From positions 7,065,501 through 7,129,500 of the forward strand of contig NZ_CP011340.1 in assembly GCF_001278075.1 (NCBI RefSeq): a DNA stretch of 64,000 nucleotides, written 5' to 3'. A program made the position numbers and the translations under genes. The stretch comes from Streptomyces pristinaespiralis (GTDB taxonomy: Bacteria; Actinomycetota; Actinomycetes; Streptomycetales; Streptomycetaceae). The notes under the pieces are model-generated. The model saw only the letters and a list, made by a program, of their open reading frames with translations, did no database searches and was not told the DNA's origin. Each line of letters starts with the position of its first letter. The first letter of the stretch is position 1. This document shows, in pieces, positions 18,679 to 27,726 of this stretch.

Positions 18679-21009
18679 TCAGCAGGCGCCGACGTCCTGC
18701 CAGACACCCCACTCCCCGGTCGTGCCGGGCTCCTCGCCCTTCGTCCACCACTTGGACTTCCACTGGTGCGAGGCGTGGGAGACGGTCACCTGGCCCCCGT
18801 ACTCGGACGTCGCGTTCCACGCCGGCGCGGTGCACGCCCCGGGTGTCCCGGGCTCGGACGGGGACGGCGAGGGGGAGGAGCCGGAGCCGGGCTCGACCAG
18901 CGTCGTGCCGCGGCCCAGGTCGCCGGCGAGGGCGTACGCCTTGCCGGCGATGTTCACCGTCCAGTTCGACGGGGTCGAGACCGGCAGGTAGTAGTTGAAG
19001 GACAGGTCGACCGTGCCGCCGGGGGCCAGCGACTGCCAGGCCGGGAGCTTGAGTGACACCCGGTGGAAGTCGCCCTTCAGACCGCCGGTGTTGCCGCCGG
19101 TGTGGTCGCTCCTGATCACCTTCGTGCCGAAGCCGGACTGGTCGGAGGCGTTGGCCGGGGCGGCGGTCGCGTAGTCGAACTGGAACTCCGTGCCGCCGGG
19201 CAGCGTCGCCGAGGTCTTGTTGGTGATCCTCAGCTTGGGCGTGATCGGGTAGTTGGAGTCGCCCAGCTTGAACTCGGTGAAGTCCACGGCGATGTCCACC
19301 GCCTCGGTGGGCAGCGGCGTGTTGGACTTCTTCGCCCCGTAGGGCGCGGCCGCCTTGAACTTCTCGTACATCGACGTGGTCAGCGTGTCGCCGATCTCGT
19401 ACTGGCCCTTCGCCGCGTTCCAGTCGTAGTCACCCGCGAGTTCCCAGACCATCGTGCCGCCGATGCCGCGGTCGACCACGTAGTCCGCCTTCGCGGCCAC
19501 CGACTGCTCGTCCTCGGTGGAGAGGAAGACCTTCTTCTCCGCGTTCCACAGCCAGGGGGCGACCAGCGTGGAGTCGTACTTGCGCACGTAGGTGCCGGTC
19601 AGCCGGGTGTTCGCGGGGAAGCCGTACTGCGTGACGTAGTCGCCGACGATCCCCTTCTCGAGGTTCTTGGCGTGCCACATCGGGTTGGAGCCCGCCGGGG
19701 ACTCCTTGCCGTTGTCGTCCTTGTCGTGCCACAGGTTGTCGATGCCGACGGCGCCGTCACCGCACTTGGTAAGGCCGGAGCCGGCCGGGCAGGAGGTGGC
19801 GGCGGCCTTGCCCCACAGGCCGTCCGTGCCGCCCTGGACGTTCTGGTGGCCGCGGGTGTAGTACGGCAGGCCGATGTTGATGCGGCCGGCCGGCATGGAG
19901 CCCCGGAAGTAGTGGTACGCCCAGTCGGTGTTGAGGTAGCCGATGCCGCCGTACTGCGCGCTGCCGTAGACGTTCGCGGAGGCCAGTTCGGCGTCCTTGC
20001 CGTCGTCGAAGAGCGAGGCGTTCGGGCCGACGTACTCGTTCCAGGCGCCGTGCAGGTCGTACGACATGATGTTGACGTAGTCCAGGTACTTCTGGACCTG
20101 GAAGGTCTCCATGCCGCGCAGCAGGTAGCCGGACGAGGGCGCCGCCACGGTGAGCATGTAGTGCTTCCCGTCCGCCGCGCCCGCCCGGTCGAGCTTCTCG
20201 CGCAGGGTCTTCATCAGCGCCGCGTAGCCCTTGTTGAGGCCGCCCCGGCGGGCGTTGGAGACGGGGAAGTCGGCCGGGTGGCCGGCGTCCTTCATCGAGG
20301 TCGGGTACTCGTAGTCGATGTCGACGCCGTTGAAGCCGTACTTCTTGATGAACGCGACGGCCGAGTCGGCGAAGGTGTTGATGCCCGCCTGGTTGACCGA
20401 GCCGTCGGCGTTGGTGGCCATCGAGTAGAAGCCGCCCGAGTTCACCCGCACGCCGTTGTCGTCGAAGTAGCCGCCGGTCTCCGCCCAGCCGCCGACGGAG
20501 ATCAGCGTCTTCACGTCCGGGTGCTGCTTCTTGAACTTGTTGAGCAGGTTGAAGTGGCCCTTGTACGGCAGGGCCGGGTCCATCTCCGCCCCGGCCACGC
20601 CCGGCCAGGTCATCCCCGTCGCGGCGTTCTTCTCCCCGTCGGCGCCGACGGAGAGCTTGTTGGCGGAGTCGATGTGGCCGAAGGCGTAGTTGATGTGGGT
20701 GACCTTGTCCCACGGGATGTCGGAAGCGAGATAGGCGGGCTGCCCGTTCTTGCCGGTGCGCCAGCCGGTGAAGTAGCCGATGACCCGGCGCTGGTGGTCC
20801 GCGCCCATCTTCTCGCGGCCCTCGGTGTCGTAGACGGAGCAGTACGGGACGTCGACGCCGGGGGTGGCGTAGAGCCCGTCGGGCCGGCAGTTCTCCTGCG
20901 ACGCGGCGTGGGAGACGCCGGGGGAGACCATGCCGGCCAGCAGCGCGGCTGCGGCGGCACCGGCTGCGAGCAGGGACGCCCCGGCTCTGGTACGGGTGGG
21001 GGACTGCAC
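18679..21009 (-). CDS. secreted GH18 chitinase with C-terminal chitin-binding domain
   Basis: Extracellular endo-type chitinase of 776 residues. A Sec signal peptide (RTRAG, hydrophobic core, SHA-A) is cleaved near residue 36. The GH18 barrel (about 65-580) carries SVGGW and the catalytic DGVDIDYE with the acid at Glu234, plus [10 protein letters not shown]. An immunoglobulin-like domain (about 600-715), a Ser/Pro linker and a CBM5/12 chitin-binding module ([29 protein letters not shown]) follow. The GTG start at 21009 has an AGGAGGAAC ribosome-binding site; the longer frame upstream lacks similarity. Two DasR-like sites overlap its promoter. Confidence 0.95.
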   Translation of the reverse strand: MQSPTRTRAGASLLAAGAAAAALLAGMVSPGVSHAASQENCRPDGLYATPGVDVPYCSVYDTEGREKMGADHQRRVIGYFTGWRTGKNGQPAYLASDIPWDKVTHINYAFGHIDSANKLSVGADGEKNAATGMTWPGVAGAEMDPALPYKGHFNLLNKFKKQHPDVKTLISVGGWAETGGYFDDNGVRVNSGGFYSMATNADGSVNQAGINTFADSAVAFIKKYGFNGVDIDYEYPTSMKDAGHPADFPVSNARRGGLNKGYAALMKTLREKLDRAGAADGKHYMLTVAAPSSGYLLRGMETFQVQKYLDYVNIMSYDLHGAWNEYVGPNASLFDDGKDAELASANVYGSAQYGGIGYLNTDWAYHYFRGSMPAGRINIGLPYYTRGHQNVQGGTDGLWGKAAATSCPAGSGLTKCGDGAVGIDNLWHDKDDNGKESPAGSNPMWHAKNLEKGIVGDYVTQYGFPANTRLTGTYVRKYDSTLVAPWLWNAEKKVFLSTEDEQSVAAKADYVVDRGIGGTMVWELAGDYDWNAAKGQYEIGDTLTTSMYEKFKAAAPYGAKKSNTPLPTEAVDIAVDFTEFKLGDSNYPITPKLRITNKTSATLPGGTEFQFDYATAAPANASDQSGFGTKVIRSDHTGGNTGGLKGDFHRVSLKLPAWQSLAPGGTVDLSFNYYLPVSTPSNWTVNIAGKAYALAGDLGRGTTLVEPGSGSSPSPSPSEPGTPGACTAPAWNATSEYGGQVTVSHASHQWKSKWWTKGEEPGTTGEWGVWQDVGAC

Positions 21010-21150
21010 GATCAGTTCCTCCTGGTGGGGATCCCCTGTATCGCCCGCCAGGAGCGCAGGGGGTTCGGCCTCGCACAACTGACAGATGGGGGAAAGGGAT
21101 TGGCCCTGGTGTGCGCACACCGGCGGGCCTGGTCCGCGGAGGTGTCGCAG

Positions 21151-21194
21151 ACATTAAGAGGACTAGACCAGTGCGTCAATAGGTCTGGACCAGT
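21151..21194 (-). promoter_or_regulatory. chitinase promoter with two DasR-like (dre) sites
   Basis: Reading the minus strand: -35 TTGACG (21179-21174), a 17-base spacer, then -10 TAATGT (21156-21151). Two 16-base elements lie at 21194-21179 (ACTGGTCCAGACCTAT) and 21172-21157 (ACTGGTCTAGTCCTCT), exactly 22 bases apart. Both resemble the DasR operator ACTGGTCTAGACCACT and the direct repeats known from Streptomyces chitinase promoters. One abuts the -35 and the other fills the spacer, so a bound repressor would block RNA polymerase. Release by glucosamine 6-phosphate is known for DasR. Confidence 0.8.
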
Positions 21195-21311
21195 AGGTGC
21201 CGAATATGACGGCGGGTGACGCCGCGTGCCGGTATGTGAGCGAGTCCACAGACATCACCCGCATGGCTCACCGCCGGGCGTGGCACACTGGCCCTGTATC
21301 AGCAGCAGCGC

Positions 21312-21428
21312 ACTCCGGGGTCGGTGCAATTCCGAACCGGCGGTTACAGTCCGCGACCCGTCCGCAGCCAGCGGCCGGTTGACCAGGTGAGATTCCTGGA
21401 CCGACGGTTAAAGTCCGGATGGGAGGCA
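21312..21428 (+). promoter_or_regulatory. FMN riboswitch (RFN element)
   Basis: The RFN core is recognisable in order: GGGGTCGGTGCAATTCCGA, ACCGGCGGTTACAGTCCGCG, then GTTGACCAGGTGAGATTCC, TGGACCGACGGTTAAAGTCC and GGATGGGAGG. FMN binding normally reduces expression of the downstream riboflavin genes. The aptamer precedes ribD by about 165 bases, which hold the expression platform, including a 7-bp hairpin at 21538-21555 and the AGGAGG ribosome-binding site at 21581. Confidence 0.95.
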
Positions 21429-21591
21429 GTGCGCGGCGGGTGTCACCGTCAGGTGCGCCGGCCGTCTGTCGATCGCCGTTCTGCGTGTGGCGATCGCCGT
21501 TCGGGCCTCGGCGTCCCCCTGTGGTGTTCTCCCGCTCCCTGTCGTCATCGACAGGCCCCGGAGTCCGTGCCCGAAGAGGCAGGAGGACCCG

Positions 21592-22683
21592 GTGGCCACC
21601 GCAGCCGAAGCAGACGCCATGCGTCGGGCGATCACGCTCGCCGCCCGCGGACTCGGCTCCACCAGCCCCAACCCGGTCGTCGGGTGCGTCATCACCGACG
21701 CCTCCGGACACGTGGTCGGCGAAGGTTTCCACCAGCGCGCCGGCGGACCGCACGCCGAGATCCACGCCCTGCGCGCCGCCGGCGTCCTCGCCCGCGGTGG
21801 CACCGCTTACGTCACGCTCGAGCCCTGCAACCACACCGGCCGTACCGGCCCCTGCGCGCAGGCACTCGTTGAGGCCGGGGTCGCCCGCGTCGTCTACGCG
21901 GTCGCCGACCCCAATGGCGAGGCCGCCGGAGGCGCCGACACCCTGCGCGCCGCGGGGATCGAGGTCGAACAGGGACTCCTCGCCGAAGAGGCGGCCGCGG
22001 GCAACGCCGGCTGGCTCACCTCCGTACGCCTCGGCCGCCCCCACGTCACCTGGAAGTACGCGGCGACGCTCGACGGCCGCGTCGCCGCCGCCGACGGCAC
22101 CAGCCGCTGGATCAGCTCGCCCGAGTCCCGTGCCGACGTCCACCGGCTCCGCGCAGAGGCCGACGCCGTGGTCGTCGGCTCCGGCACCGCCCGCGCCGAC
22201 GACCCGCACCTCGCCGTCCGCGGCGTCGCGGGCGCCACCCAGCCGCTCCGAGTCGTGATCGACACAGAGGCGGTCGCGGTGAAGCCGGGCGCCCGGGTCC
22301 TCGACGACGCCGCGCCCACCGCCGTCGCGGTGGCCGAGGACGTCCTGCCCGACGCGACCGCGCACATCGCGGACGTCTGGCGGCTGCCCCGCGCGTCCGG
22401 CGGAGGCCTGGACGTCGCCGCCCTGCTCGCCACGCTCCACACGCGCGGCGTGCGGTCCGTACTCCTCGAAGGCGGCCCGACGCTCGCCGGCGCCTTCGTC
22501 GCCGCCGGCGCCGTCGACCGCGTCATCGGCTATCTCGCCCCCGTACTTCTCGGCGCCGGCCCCGCCGCCCTCGCCGACGCCGGAATCACCACCATCACCG
22601 ACGCGTTGCGGCTCGATGTCACAGAGACCGTCCGCATCGGAACCGACCTGCGCGTCACCGCCACCGTCCCCAAGGGAGCTTGA
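21592..22683 (+). CDS. ribD: bifunctional riboflavin deaminase-reductase RibD
   Basis: Cytosolic enzyme for the second and third steps of riboflavin synthesis: deamination of the pyrimidine from GTP and NADPH-dependent reduction of its ribosyl side chain. The 363-residue product has the zinc deaminase domain (about 1-145, GPHAEIHAL and EPCNHTGRTGPC) and the reductase domain (about 150-360, WKYAATLDGRVAA, SSPESRADVHRLRAEADAVV, LLEGGPTLAGAF). The GTG at 21592 has AGGAGG five bases before it; an in-frame ATG at 21487 has none and would intrude on the riboswitch leader. The stop codon abuts the ribE start. Confidence 0.96.
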   Translation: MATAAEADAMRRAITLAARGLGSTSPNPVVGCVITDASGHVVGEGFHQRAGGPHAEIHALRAAGVLARGGTAYVTLEPCNHTGRTGPCAQALVEAGVARVVYAVADPNGEAAGGADTLRAAGIEVEQGLLAEEAAAGNAGWLTSVRLGRPHVTWKYAATLDGRVAAADGTSRWISSPESRADVHRLRAEADAVVVGSGTARADDPHLAVRGVAGATQPLRVVIDTEAVAVKPGARVLDDAAPTAVAVAEDVLPDATAHIADVWRLPRASGGGLDVAALLATLHTRGVRSVLLEGGPTLAGAFVAAGAVDRVIGYLAPVLLGAGPAALADAGITTITDALRLDVTETVRIGTDLRVTATVPKGA

Positions 22684-23292
22684 GTGTTCACCGGAATCGT
22701 CGAAGAGCTGGGCGAGGTCACCGCCGTCGAGGACCTCGGCGACGCGTCCCGCTTCCGTCTGCGCGGCCCGCTCGTCACCGAGGACGCGAAGCACGGAGAC
22801 TCCATCGCCGTCAACGGCGTCTGCCTGACCGTCGTCGAGACCGGCGACGGTGAGTTCACCGCCGACGTGATGGCCGAGACGCTCAAACGCTCGAGCCTCG
22901 GTGTGCTCCGGGCCGGTTCCCGCGTCAACCTCGAGCGGCCGACCGCGGTCGGCGCCCGTCTCGGCGGCCACATCGTCCAGGGCCATGTGGACGGCACCGG
23001 CACCGTCGTCGAGCGCACACCGTCGGAGAACTGGGAGATCGTCAAGATCTCGCTGCCCTCCGGTCTCGCTCGATACGTTGTCGAGAAGGGCTCGATCACG
23101 GTTGACGGTGTGAGCCTTACCGTGGTCGACGCGGGCACCGACCACTTCACGATCAGCCTCATCCCCACCACCCTCGCCCTGACCACGCTCGGGATCAAGC
23201 AGCCCGGCGACCCGGTCAACCTCGAGGTGGACATCATCGCCAAGTACGTCGAGCGGCTGCTCGGCACGCAGGCCGAGGAGAGTGCCGAGTGA
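22684..23292 (+). CDS. ribE: riboflavin synthase (alpha subunit type)
   Basis: Dismutates two molecules of 6,7-dimethyl-8-ribityllumazine into riboflavin and the ribitylaminopyrimidine, the last step of riboflavin synthesis. The 202-residue product shows the duplicated lumazine-binding fold: [12 protein letters not shown] with VNGVCLTVV in the first half, and [11 protein letters not shown] with VDGVSLTVV in the second. It starts with GTG immediately after the ribD stop and its own stop overlaps the ribM start by four bases, so translation is coupled. Confidence 0.96.
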   Translation: MFTGIVEELGEVTAVEDLGDASRFRLRGPLVTEDAKHGDSIAVNGVCLTVVETGDGEFTADVMAETLKRSSLGVLRAGSRVNLERPTAVGARLGGHIVQGHVDGTGTVVERTPSENWEIVKISLPSGLARYVVEKGSITVDGVSLTVVDAGTDHFTISLIPTTLALTTLGIKQPGDPVNLEVDIIAKYVERLLGTQAEESAE

Positions 23293-23942
23293 GCGCCATC
23301 GACTGGCTGAACGGCGAGGCCTTCACGGCCTTCGAACAGCAGATCAAGTGGTCGGACATGATCGGCAACACCGTCGGCCTGATCGCCCTCGCCCTCGGCT
23401 GGCGGCGCTCGATATGGACCTGGCCCGCCCAGTTCCTCTCCGGCGTCATCCTCTTCGCCGCCTTCGCCACGTCCCACCTCACCGGCAGCGCCGGCAAGCA
23501 GGTCGTGGTCATGGCCGTGGCGGCATGGGGCTACTGGCAGTGGACCCGCGGGCGGAAGCAGGCGCAGGACGGCTCGATCGCCGTCCGGTTCGCGACCTGG
23601 CGCGAGCGTGCCTACCTGTTCGGCGGCGCGGTGCTCGGCACCGCGGCCGTCGGCGGGCTGTTCACCCTGTACCCGTCGCTGTCCTGGGACCCGTGGCCCG
23701 ACGCGTACATCTTCGTCGGCACCCTCGTGGCGATGATCGCCCAGGCCCGCGGCATGGTCGAGTTCTGGTTCGCCTGGCTGCTCGTCGACCTGGTCGGCGT
23801 CCCGCTCAACTTCGCCAACGGCTTCGCCTTCTCCGGCTTCGTCTACATCCTCTACGGCGCGCTCGTCCTGTGGGGCCTGCGCGACTGGTGGCTGCGCTCG
23901 CGGACGAACGGCCGGCCCGCACTGGAAGGAGCGGCAGCATGA
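23289..23942 (+). CDS. ribM: PnuC-family flavin transporter (RibM type)
   Basis: Membrane protein of 217 residues with about 7 helices, of the PnuC/PnuX superfamily that is often annotated as nicotinamide mononucleotide transporter. Its position inside the riboflavin operon, under the same FMN riboswitch and between ribE and ribBA, matches the RibM riboflavin/roseoflavin facilitator described in Streptomyces davawensis. Family features are [17 protein letters not shown] and the late segment [20 protein letters not shown] (20 residues). Start and stop overlap both neighbouring genes, so riboflavin uptake is co-produced with biosynthesis. Confidence 0.88.
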   Translation: MSAIDWLNGEAFTAFEQQIKWSDMIGNTVGLIALALGWRRSIWTWPAQFLSGVILFAAFATSHLTGSAGKQVVVMAVAAWGYWQWTRGRKQAQDGSIAVRFATWRERAYLFGGAVLGTAAVGGLFTLYPSLSWDPWPDAYIFVGTLVAMIAQARGMVEFWFAWLLVDLVGVPLNFANGFAFSGFVYILYGALVLWGLRDWWLRSRTNGRPALEGAAA

Positions 23943-25279
23943 GTGCCCGCCCGTCACCCCCCACCACCCTCCCCGAGGCACTTCGGGCCGCCCCCCGCAG
24001 CCCGGCCTGGTTCGCCGCCGACGGCATCGAGGACCTCTCCCTCGACCCGGTCGAGCAGGCCGTACGCGACATCGCGGCGGGCCGGCCCGTCGTCGTCGTC
24101 GACGACGAGGACCGCGAGAACGAGGGCGACCTCGTCATCGCCGCCGAGAAGGCCACGCCCGAGGTCGTCGCCTTCATGATGAGCGAGTGCCGGGGCCTGA
24201 TCTGCGCGCCCATGGAGGGCGACGAGCTGGAGCGGCTCGAACTGCCCCAGATGGTCGGCCACAACACCGAGTCGATGCAGACCGCCTTCACCGTCTCCGT
24301 CGACGCGGGCCCCGCCTACGGGGTGACCACCGGCATCTCCGCCGCCGACCGCGCCGTCACCCTCCAGTTGCTGGCCGGCGGACAGGCCGGCCCCGCCGAC
24401 TTCGTACGCCCCGGCCACGTCTTCCCGCTCCGCGCCAAGCCCGGCGGCGTCCTCACCCGCCCCGGCCACACCGAGGCCGCCGTGGACCTCGCCCGCCTCG
24501 CGGGCCTGCGCCCCGCCGGTGCGATCGTCGAGATCGCCGGCGAGGACGGCGTGATGCTGCGGCTGCCCGAGCTCGTCCCGTTCGCCCGCAAGCACGGACT
24601 GACGATCATCTCCATCGAGGACCTGATCGCCTACCGCCGCAGCGAGGAGCCCACGGTCAAGCGCGAGGCCGAGGTGCATCTGCCCACCGCGGCCGGTGAG
24701 TTCACCGCGTACGGATACCGCTCCACCGTCGACGGCGTCGAGCACGTCGCCCTGGTGCACGGCGACATCGGCGACGGCGAAGACGTCCTCGTGCGCGTGC
24801 ACTCCGAGTGCCTCACCGGCGACATCTTCCACTCGCTGCGCTGCGACTGCGGTCCCCAGCTCAACGCCTCGATGGAGAGCATCACACGGGCCGGGCGGGG
24901 CGTCGTCGTCTATCTGCGCGGGCACGAGGGCCGCGGCATCGGGCTGCTGTCCAAGCTGCGCGCGTACGAACTCCAGGAGCGCGGGAGGGACACGCTCGAC
25001 GCCAACCTCGAGCTCGGCCTGCCCGCCGACGCCCGCGACTACGCGGCCGGCGCCCAGATCCTCGCCGACCTCGGCGTGCGCAGCGTGCGGCTGATGACCA
25101 ACAACCCGGACAAGTCGACCGCGCTCGTGAGGCACGGGATCACCGTCCTCGGACGCGAACCGATGCCCGTCCAGGCGGGCGAGCACAACCTGACCTATCT
25201 GCGCACCAAGCGCGACCGGATGGGTCACGATCTGCCCTGGCTCGACGCGGTCCCCGCGACGACCTGCGGCAACCAGTAG
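23939..25279 (+). CDS. ribBA: bifunctional DHBP synthase / GTP cyclohydrolase II
   Basis: Two-domain enzyme of 446 residues supplying both precursors of riboflavin. Residues about 35-235 are 3,4-dihydroxy-2-butanone 4-phosphate synthase, which uses ribulose 5-phosphate (acidic loop [35 protein letters not shown]). Residues about 240-435 are GTP cyclohydrolase II with the zinc site [19 protein letters not shown] and the loop [10 protein letters not shown], then [13 protein letters not shown]. The ATG overlaps the ribM stop in ATGA. The visible zinc cysteines and catalytic segments indicate both halves are intact. Confidence 0.96.
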   Translation: MSARPSPPTTLPEALRAAPRSPAWFAADGIEDLSLDPVEQAVRDIAAGRPVVVVDDEDRENEGDLVIAAEKATPEVVAFMMSECRGLICAPMEGDELERLELPQMVGHNTESMQTAFTVSVDAGPAYGVTTGISAADRAVTLQLLAGGQAGPADFVRPGHVFPLRAKPGGVLTRPGHTEAAVDLARLAGLRPAGAIVEIAGEDGVMLRLPELVPFARKHGLTIISIEDLIAYRRSEEPTVKREAEVHLPTAAGEFTAYGYRSTVDGVEHVALVHGDIGDGEDVLVRVHSECLTGDIFHSLRCDCGPQLNASMESITRAGRGVVVYLRGHEGRGIGLLSKLRAYELQERGRDTLDANLELGLPADARDYAAGAQILADLGVRSVRLMTNNPDKSTALVRHGITVLGREPMPVQAGEHNLTYLRTKRDRMGHDLPWLDAVPATTCGNQ

Positions 25280-25318
25280 TCACTGCGCAACGAGCACAAG
25301 AACGGCTGAGGGAGAAAC

Positions 25319-25804
25319 ATGAGCGGCAAGGGTGCGCCCGAACTGTCCGTCCGCAACTGCGGAGACCTGCGGGTCGCGGTGATCGCGGCCCAGTGGCACG
25401 AGAAGGTCATGGACGGCCTCGTCGACGGCGCGCTGCGCGCACTGCACGAGCTCGGCATCGACGAGCCGACGCTGCTGCGCGTCCCGGGCAGCTTCGAGCT
25501 GCCGGTGGTGGCCAAGGTGCTCGCCGGCCGCGGCTACGACGCGATCGTCGCCCTCGGCGTCGTCATCCGCGGCGGCACGCCGCACTTCGAGTACGTGTGC
25601 CAGGGCGTCACCCAGGGCCTGACCCAGGTCTCCGTCGACACGGGCGTCCCCATCGGCTTCGGCGTGCTGACCTGTGACACCGAGGAGCAGGCCCTGGACC
25701 GGGCAGGCATCGAGGGCTCGAACGAGGACAAGGGGCACGAGGCGGTCACGGCGGCGGTCGCCACCGCGACCATCCTGCGTTCAGTATCCGAACCCTGGCG
25801 CTGA
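25319..25804 (+). CDS. ribH: 6,7-dimethyl-8-ribityllumazine synthase
   Basis: Condenses the ribitylaminopyrimidine with 3,4-dihydroxy-2-butanone 4-phosphate to lumazine, as an icosahedral or pentameric cytosolic assembly. The 161-residue product has the active-site segments [22 protein letters not shown] and NEDKGHEA, the last carrying the catalytic histidine region. A GAGGGAG ribosome-binding site precedes the ATG. The gene completes the rib operon. Only 33 bases separate it from hisE, so the transcript may continue into the histidine genes. Confidence 0.96.
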   Translation: MSGKGAPELSVRNCGDLRVAVIAAQWHEKVMDGLVDGALRALHELGIDEPTLLRVPGSFELPVVAKVLAGRGYDAIVALGVVIRGGTPHFEYVCQGVTQGLTQVSVDTGVPIGFGVLTCDTEEQALDRAGIEGSNEDKGHEAVTAAVATATILRSVSEPWR

Positions 25805-25837
25805 GCAGCGGCCGCTTCCGCGTAGTCTGGGACCACC

Positions 25838-26110
25838 ATGTCCAATAAGACGTTCGAGGAGCTCTTCGCCGAGCTCCAGCAGAAGGCCGCCGAGGGCGAC
25901 CCCGCCACCTCCCGCACCGCCGAGCTGGTCGGCAAGGGCGTCCATGCCATCGGCAAGAAGGTCGTCGAGGAGGCCGCCGAGGTGTGGATGGCCGCCGAGT
26001 ACGAGGGCAAGGAAGCCGCCGCCGAGGAGATCTCGCAACTGCTGTACCACGTCCAGGTGATGATGGTCGCGCGCGGGATCTCCCTCGACGACGTCTACGC
26101 CCACCTCTGA
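25838..26110 (+). CDS. hisE: phosphoribosyl-ATP diphosphatase
   Basis: Second enzyme of histidine biosynthesis: hydrolyses phosphoribosyl-ATP to phosphoribosyl-AMP and pyrophosphate. The 90-residue product is a stand-alone HisE with the MazG-like helical fold; metal-binding acidic clusters are [13 protein letters not shown] and [17 protein letters not shown]. It lies 53 bases before hisG. Standalone hisE-hisG pairing separate from the main his operon is usual in actinobacteria. Joint expression with the rib genes is suggested by spacing alone. Confidence 0.95.
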   Translation: MSNKTFEELFAELQQKAAEGDPATSRTAELVGKGVHAIGKKVVEEAAEVWMAAEYEGKEAAAEEISQLLYHVQVMMVARGISLDDVYAHL

Positions 26111-26163
26111 GCCAGCCCACCCCTCCGCACGTACACATCACGCGAACAAAGGAAGCCCGTCTC

Positions 26164-27012
26164 ATGCTGCGCATCGCCGTCCCCAACAAGGGTTCACTGT
26201 CCGGACCTGCGTCGGCGATGCTCCATGAGGCCGGCTACCAGCAGCGCAAGGAGTCCAAGGAGCTCGTCCTCGTCGACCCCGAGAACGAGGTCGAGTTCTT
26301 CTACCTGCGCCCGCGTGACATCGCGATCTACGTCAGCTCGGGCAAGCTCGACATCGGCATCACCGGCCGTGACCTGCTGCTCGACTCCGGCGCCGACGCC
26401 GAGGAGATCCTCCAGCTCGGCTTCGCCCGTTCCACGTTCCGCTACGCCACCAAGCCGGGCACGGCGGCCGGCGTCGAGGACTTCGGGGGCATGACGATCG
26501 CCACCTCCTACGAGGGCATCGTCGCCGCCCACCTCGCGGAGAGCGGCATCGACGCCTCCGTGGTCCACCTCGACGGTGCCGTCGAGACCGCCATCGAGCT
26601 CGGCGTCGCCCAGGTCATCGCCGATGTCGTCGAGACCGGCACCAGCCTGCGCAACGCGGGACTCGAGGTCATCGGCAAGCCGATCATGACCTCGGAGGCC
26701 GTCGTCATCCGCCGCACCGGCGCGGACGGCGAGGACCCGAAGGTGCAGCAGTTCCTGCGCCGCCTCCAGGGCGTCCTGGTCGCCCGCAGCTACGTGATGA
26801 TGGACTACGACTGCCGGGTCGAGCACCTGGAGCAGGCCGTCGCCCTGACTCCCGGCCTCGAGTCGCCGACGATCTCCCCGCTGCACCACGAGGGCTGGGT
26901 CGCCGTGCGCTCCATGGTCGCGGCCAAGGAGGCCCAGCGGATCATGGACGACCTGTACGCGCTCGGCGCGCGGGCCATCCTCACCACGGCCATCCACGCC
27001 TGCCGCCTCTGA
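26164..27012 (+). CDS. hisG: ATP phosphoribosyltransferase (long form)
   Basis: First and committed enzyme of histidine biosynthesis: ATP plus PRPP gives phosphoribosyl-ATP. The 282-residue product is the long, feedback-regulated form with a C-terminal ACT-like histidine-binding domain (about 205-280). Motifs include LRIAVPNKGSLSGPA at the N-terminus and the PRPP loop VVETGTSLRNAGLEVI. The start ATG at 26164 follows AAAGGAAG. A longer in-frame extension begins inside hisE and is rejected because the known N-terminus is MLRIAVPNKG. Confidence 0.96.
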   Translation: MLRIAVPNKGSLSGPASAMLHEAGYQQRKESKELVLVDPENEVEFFYLRPRDIAIYVSSGKLDIGITGRDLLLDSGADAEEILQLGFARSTFRYATKPGTAAGVEDFGGMTIATSYEGIVAAHLAESGIDASVVHLDGAVETAIELGVAQVIADVVETGTSLRNAGLEVIGKPIMTSEAVVIRRTGADGEDPKVQQFLRRLQGVLVARSYVMMDYDCRVEHLEQAVALTPGLESPTISPLHHEGWVAVRSMVAAKEAQRIMDDLYALGARAILTTAIHACRL

Positions 27013-27029
27013 GAGACCGACGACACACC

Positions 27030-27518
27030 ATGTCCGCACCTGCTCCGGCGCCCCGGCCGCCCGCGCTCCCGGTCACCTTCAGGCCGACCCGTACCCGGAT
27101 CGTCCTGCTGACCGTGGGCGTGGCCATGTTCGCCGCCGTCACCACCGTCACGCTGCTCCTCGACAAGCTCAGCCCGCCCGAGCAGGTCAGCTTCATCTTC
27201 ACGGCCCTGCTCTTCCTCGCGGTGCTCGCCCTGCTGAGCCGGCCGAAGGTCGTCGCCGACGAAGACGGTGTCACCGTCGTCAACCTCACGCGTACGCGAC
27301 GGCTGGCATGGGCGGAGATCCTGCGGGTGAATCTGCGCGCCGGCGACCCCTGGGTCTTCCTCGACCTCAGCGACGGCACCAGCCTGCCGGTGCTGGGCAT
27401 CCAGCCCGGTATCGCCAGGGCGCGCGCCGTCGACGACGCCCGCGCCCTGCGGGCCCTCGCCGAGACCCGGGGGACCCGGCCGGAGCAACCGGGCGGCACC
27501 CGCCCGGACCAACACTGA
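27030..27518 (+). CDS. PH domain-containing membrane protein
   Basis: Small membrane protein of 162 residues. Two predicted helices (about residues 24-44 and 54-68) are followed by a bacterial PH-type domain (about 70-145, with VADEDGVTVVNLTRTRRLAWAEI, shown here as VVNLTRTRRLAWAEI). Such proteins are frequent and uncharacterised in Streptomyces, typically next to hisG. The start lies 17 bases after the hisG stop, so it is probably the last gene of the operon. No enzymatic motif is visible and the C-terminus is Pro/Arg-rich. Confidence 0.85.
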   Translation: MSAPAPAPRPPALPVTFRPTRTRIVLLTVGVAMFAAVTTVTLLLDKLSPPEQVSFIFTALLFLAVLALLSRPKVVADEDGVTVVNLTRTRRLAWAEILRVNLRAGDPWVFLDLSDGTSLPVLGIQPGIARARAVDDARALRALAETRGTRPEQPGGTRPDQH

Positions 27519-27559
27519 GCCCGGCGACCGACATTTGGGGCAGCGCCCCTGCCCTCCGC

Positions 27560-27726
27560 GGCCCCGGCTTGTCTACTCTGGTGGCGGCGGCGCCGAGCGC
27601 GCCCCGCCCCGCATCGCACGGCCCGTCGGCCGGCGGGGCCACCCTGCGACCCGAGGAGTGACTCCCTCCAGCAATGGACGGATCGTCCGGTAGTACCTGC
27701 GCCGCCCCCTCCCAGGAGGCGGCGGC
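27560..27726 (+). promoter_or_regulatory. possible structured leader of the CNNM gene pair
   Basis: The 208 bases before the first CNNM/CorC gene hold a -10-like TACTCT near 27575 and several hairpins: GGAGTGACTCC, GGACGGATCGTCC and a CGCCGCC/GGCGGCG stem whose loop and right arm include the AGGAGG ribosome-binding site next to the ATG. Cation-exporter genes are commonly preceded by metal-sensing RNAs. I could not fit this leader to the M-box or yybP-ykoY consensus, so it is only a candidate. Confidence 0.35.

Noticed and set aside
21197..21382. 61-residue frame between the chitinase promoter and ribD
   Set aside because: It overlaps the FMN aptamer and has no coding character.
27560..27726. 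M-box or yybP-ykoY riboswitch before the CNNM genes
   Set aside because: The conserved core sequences of both classes are absent; kept only as an unnamed leader candidate.
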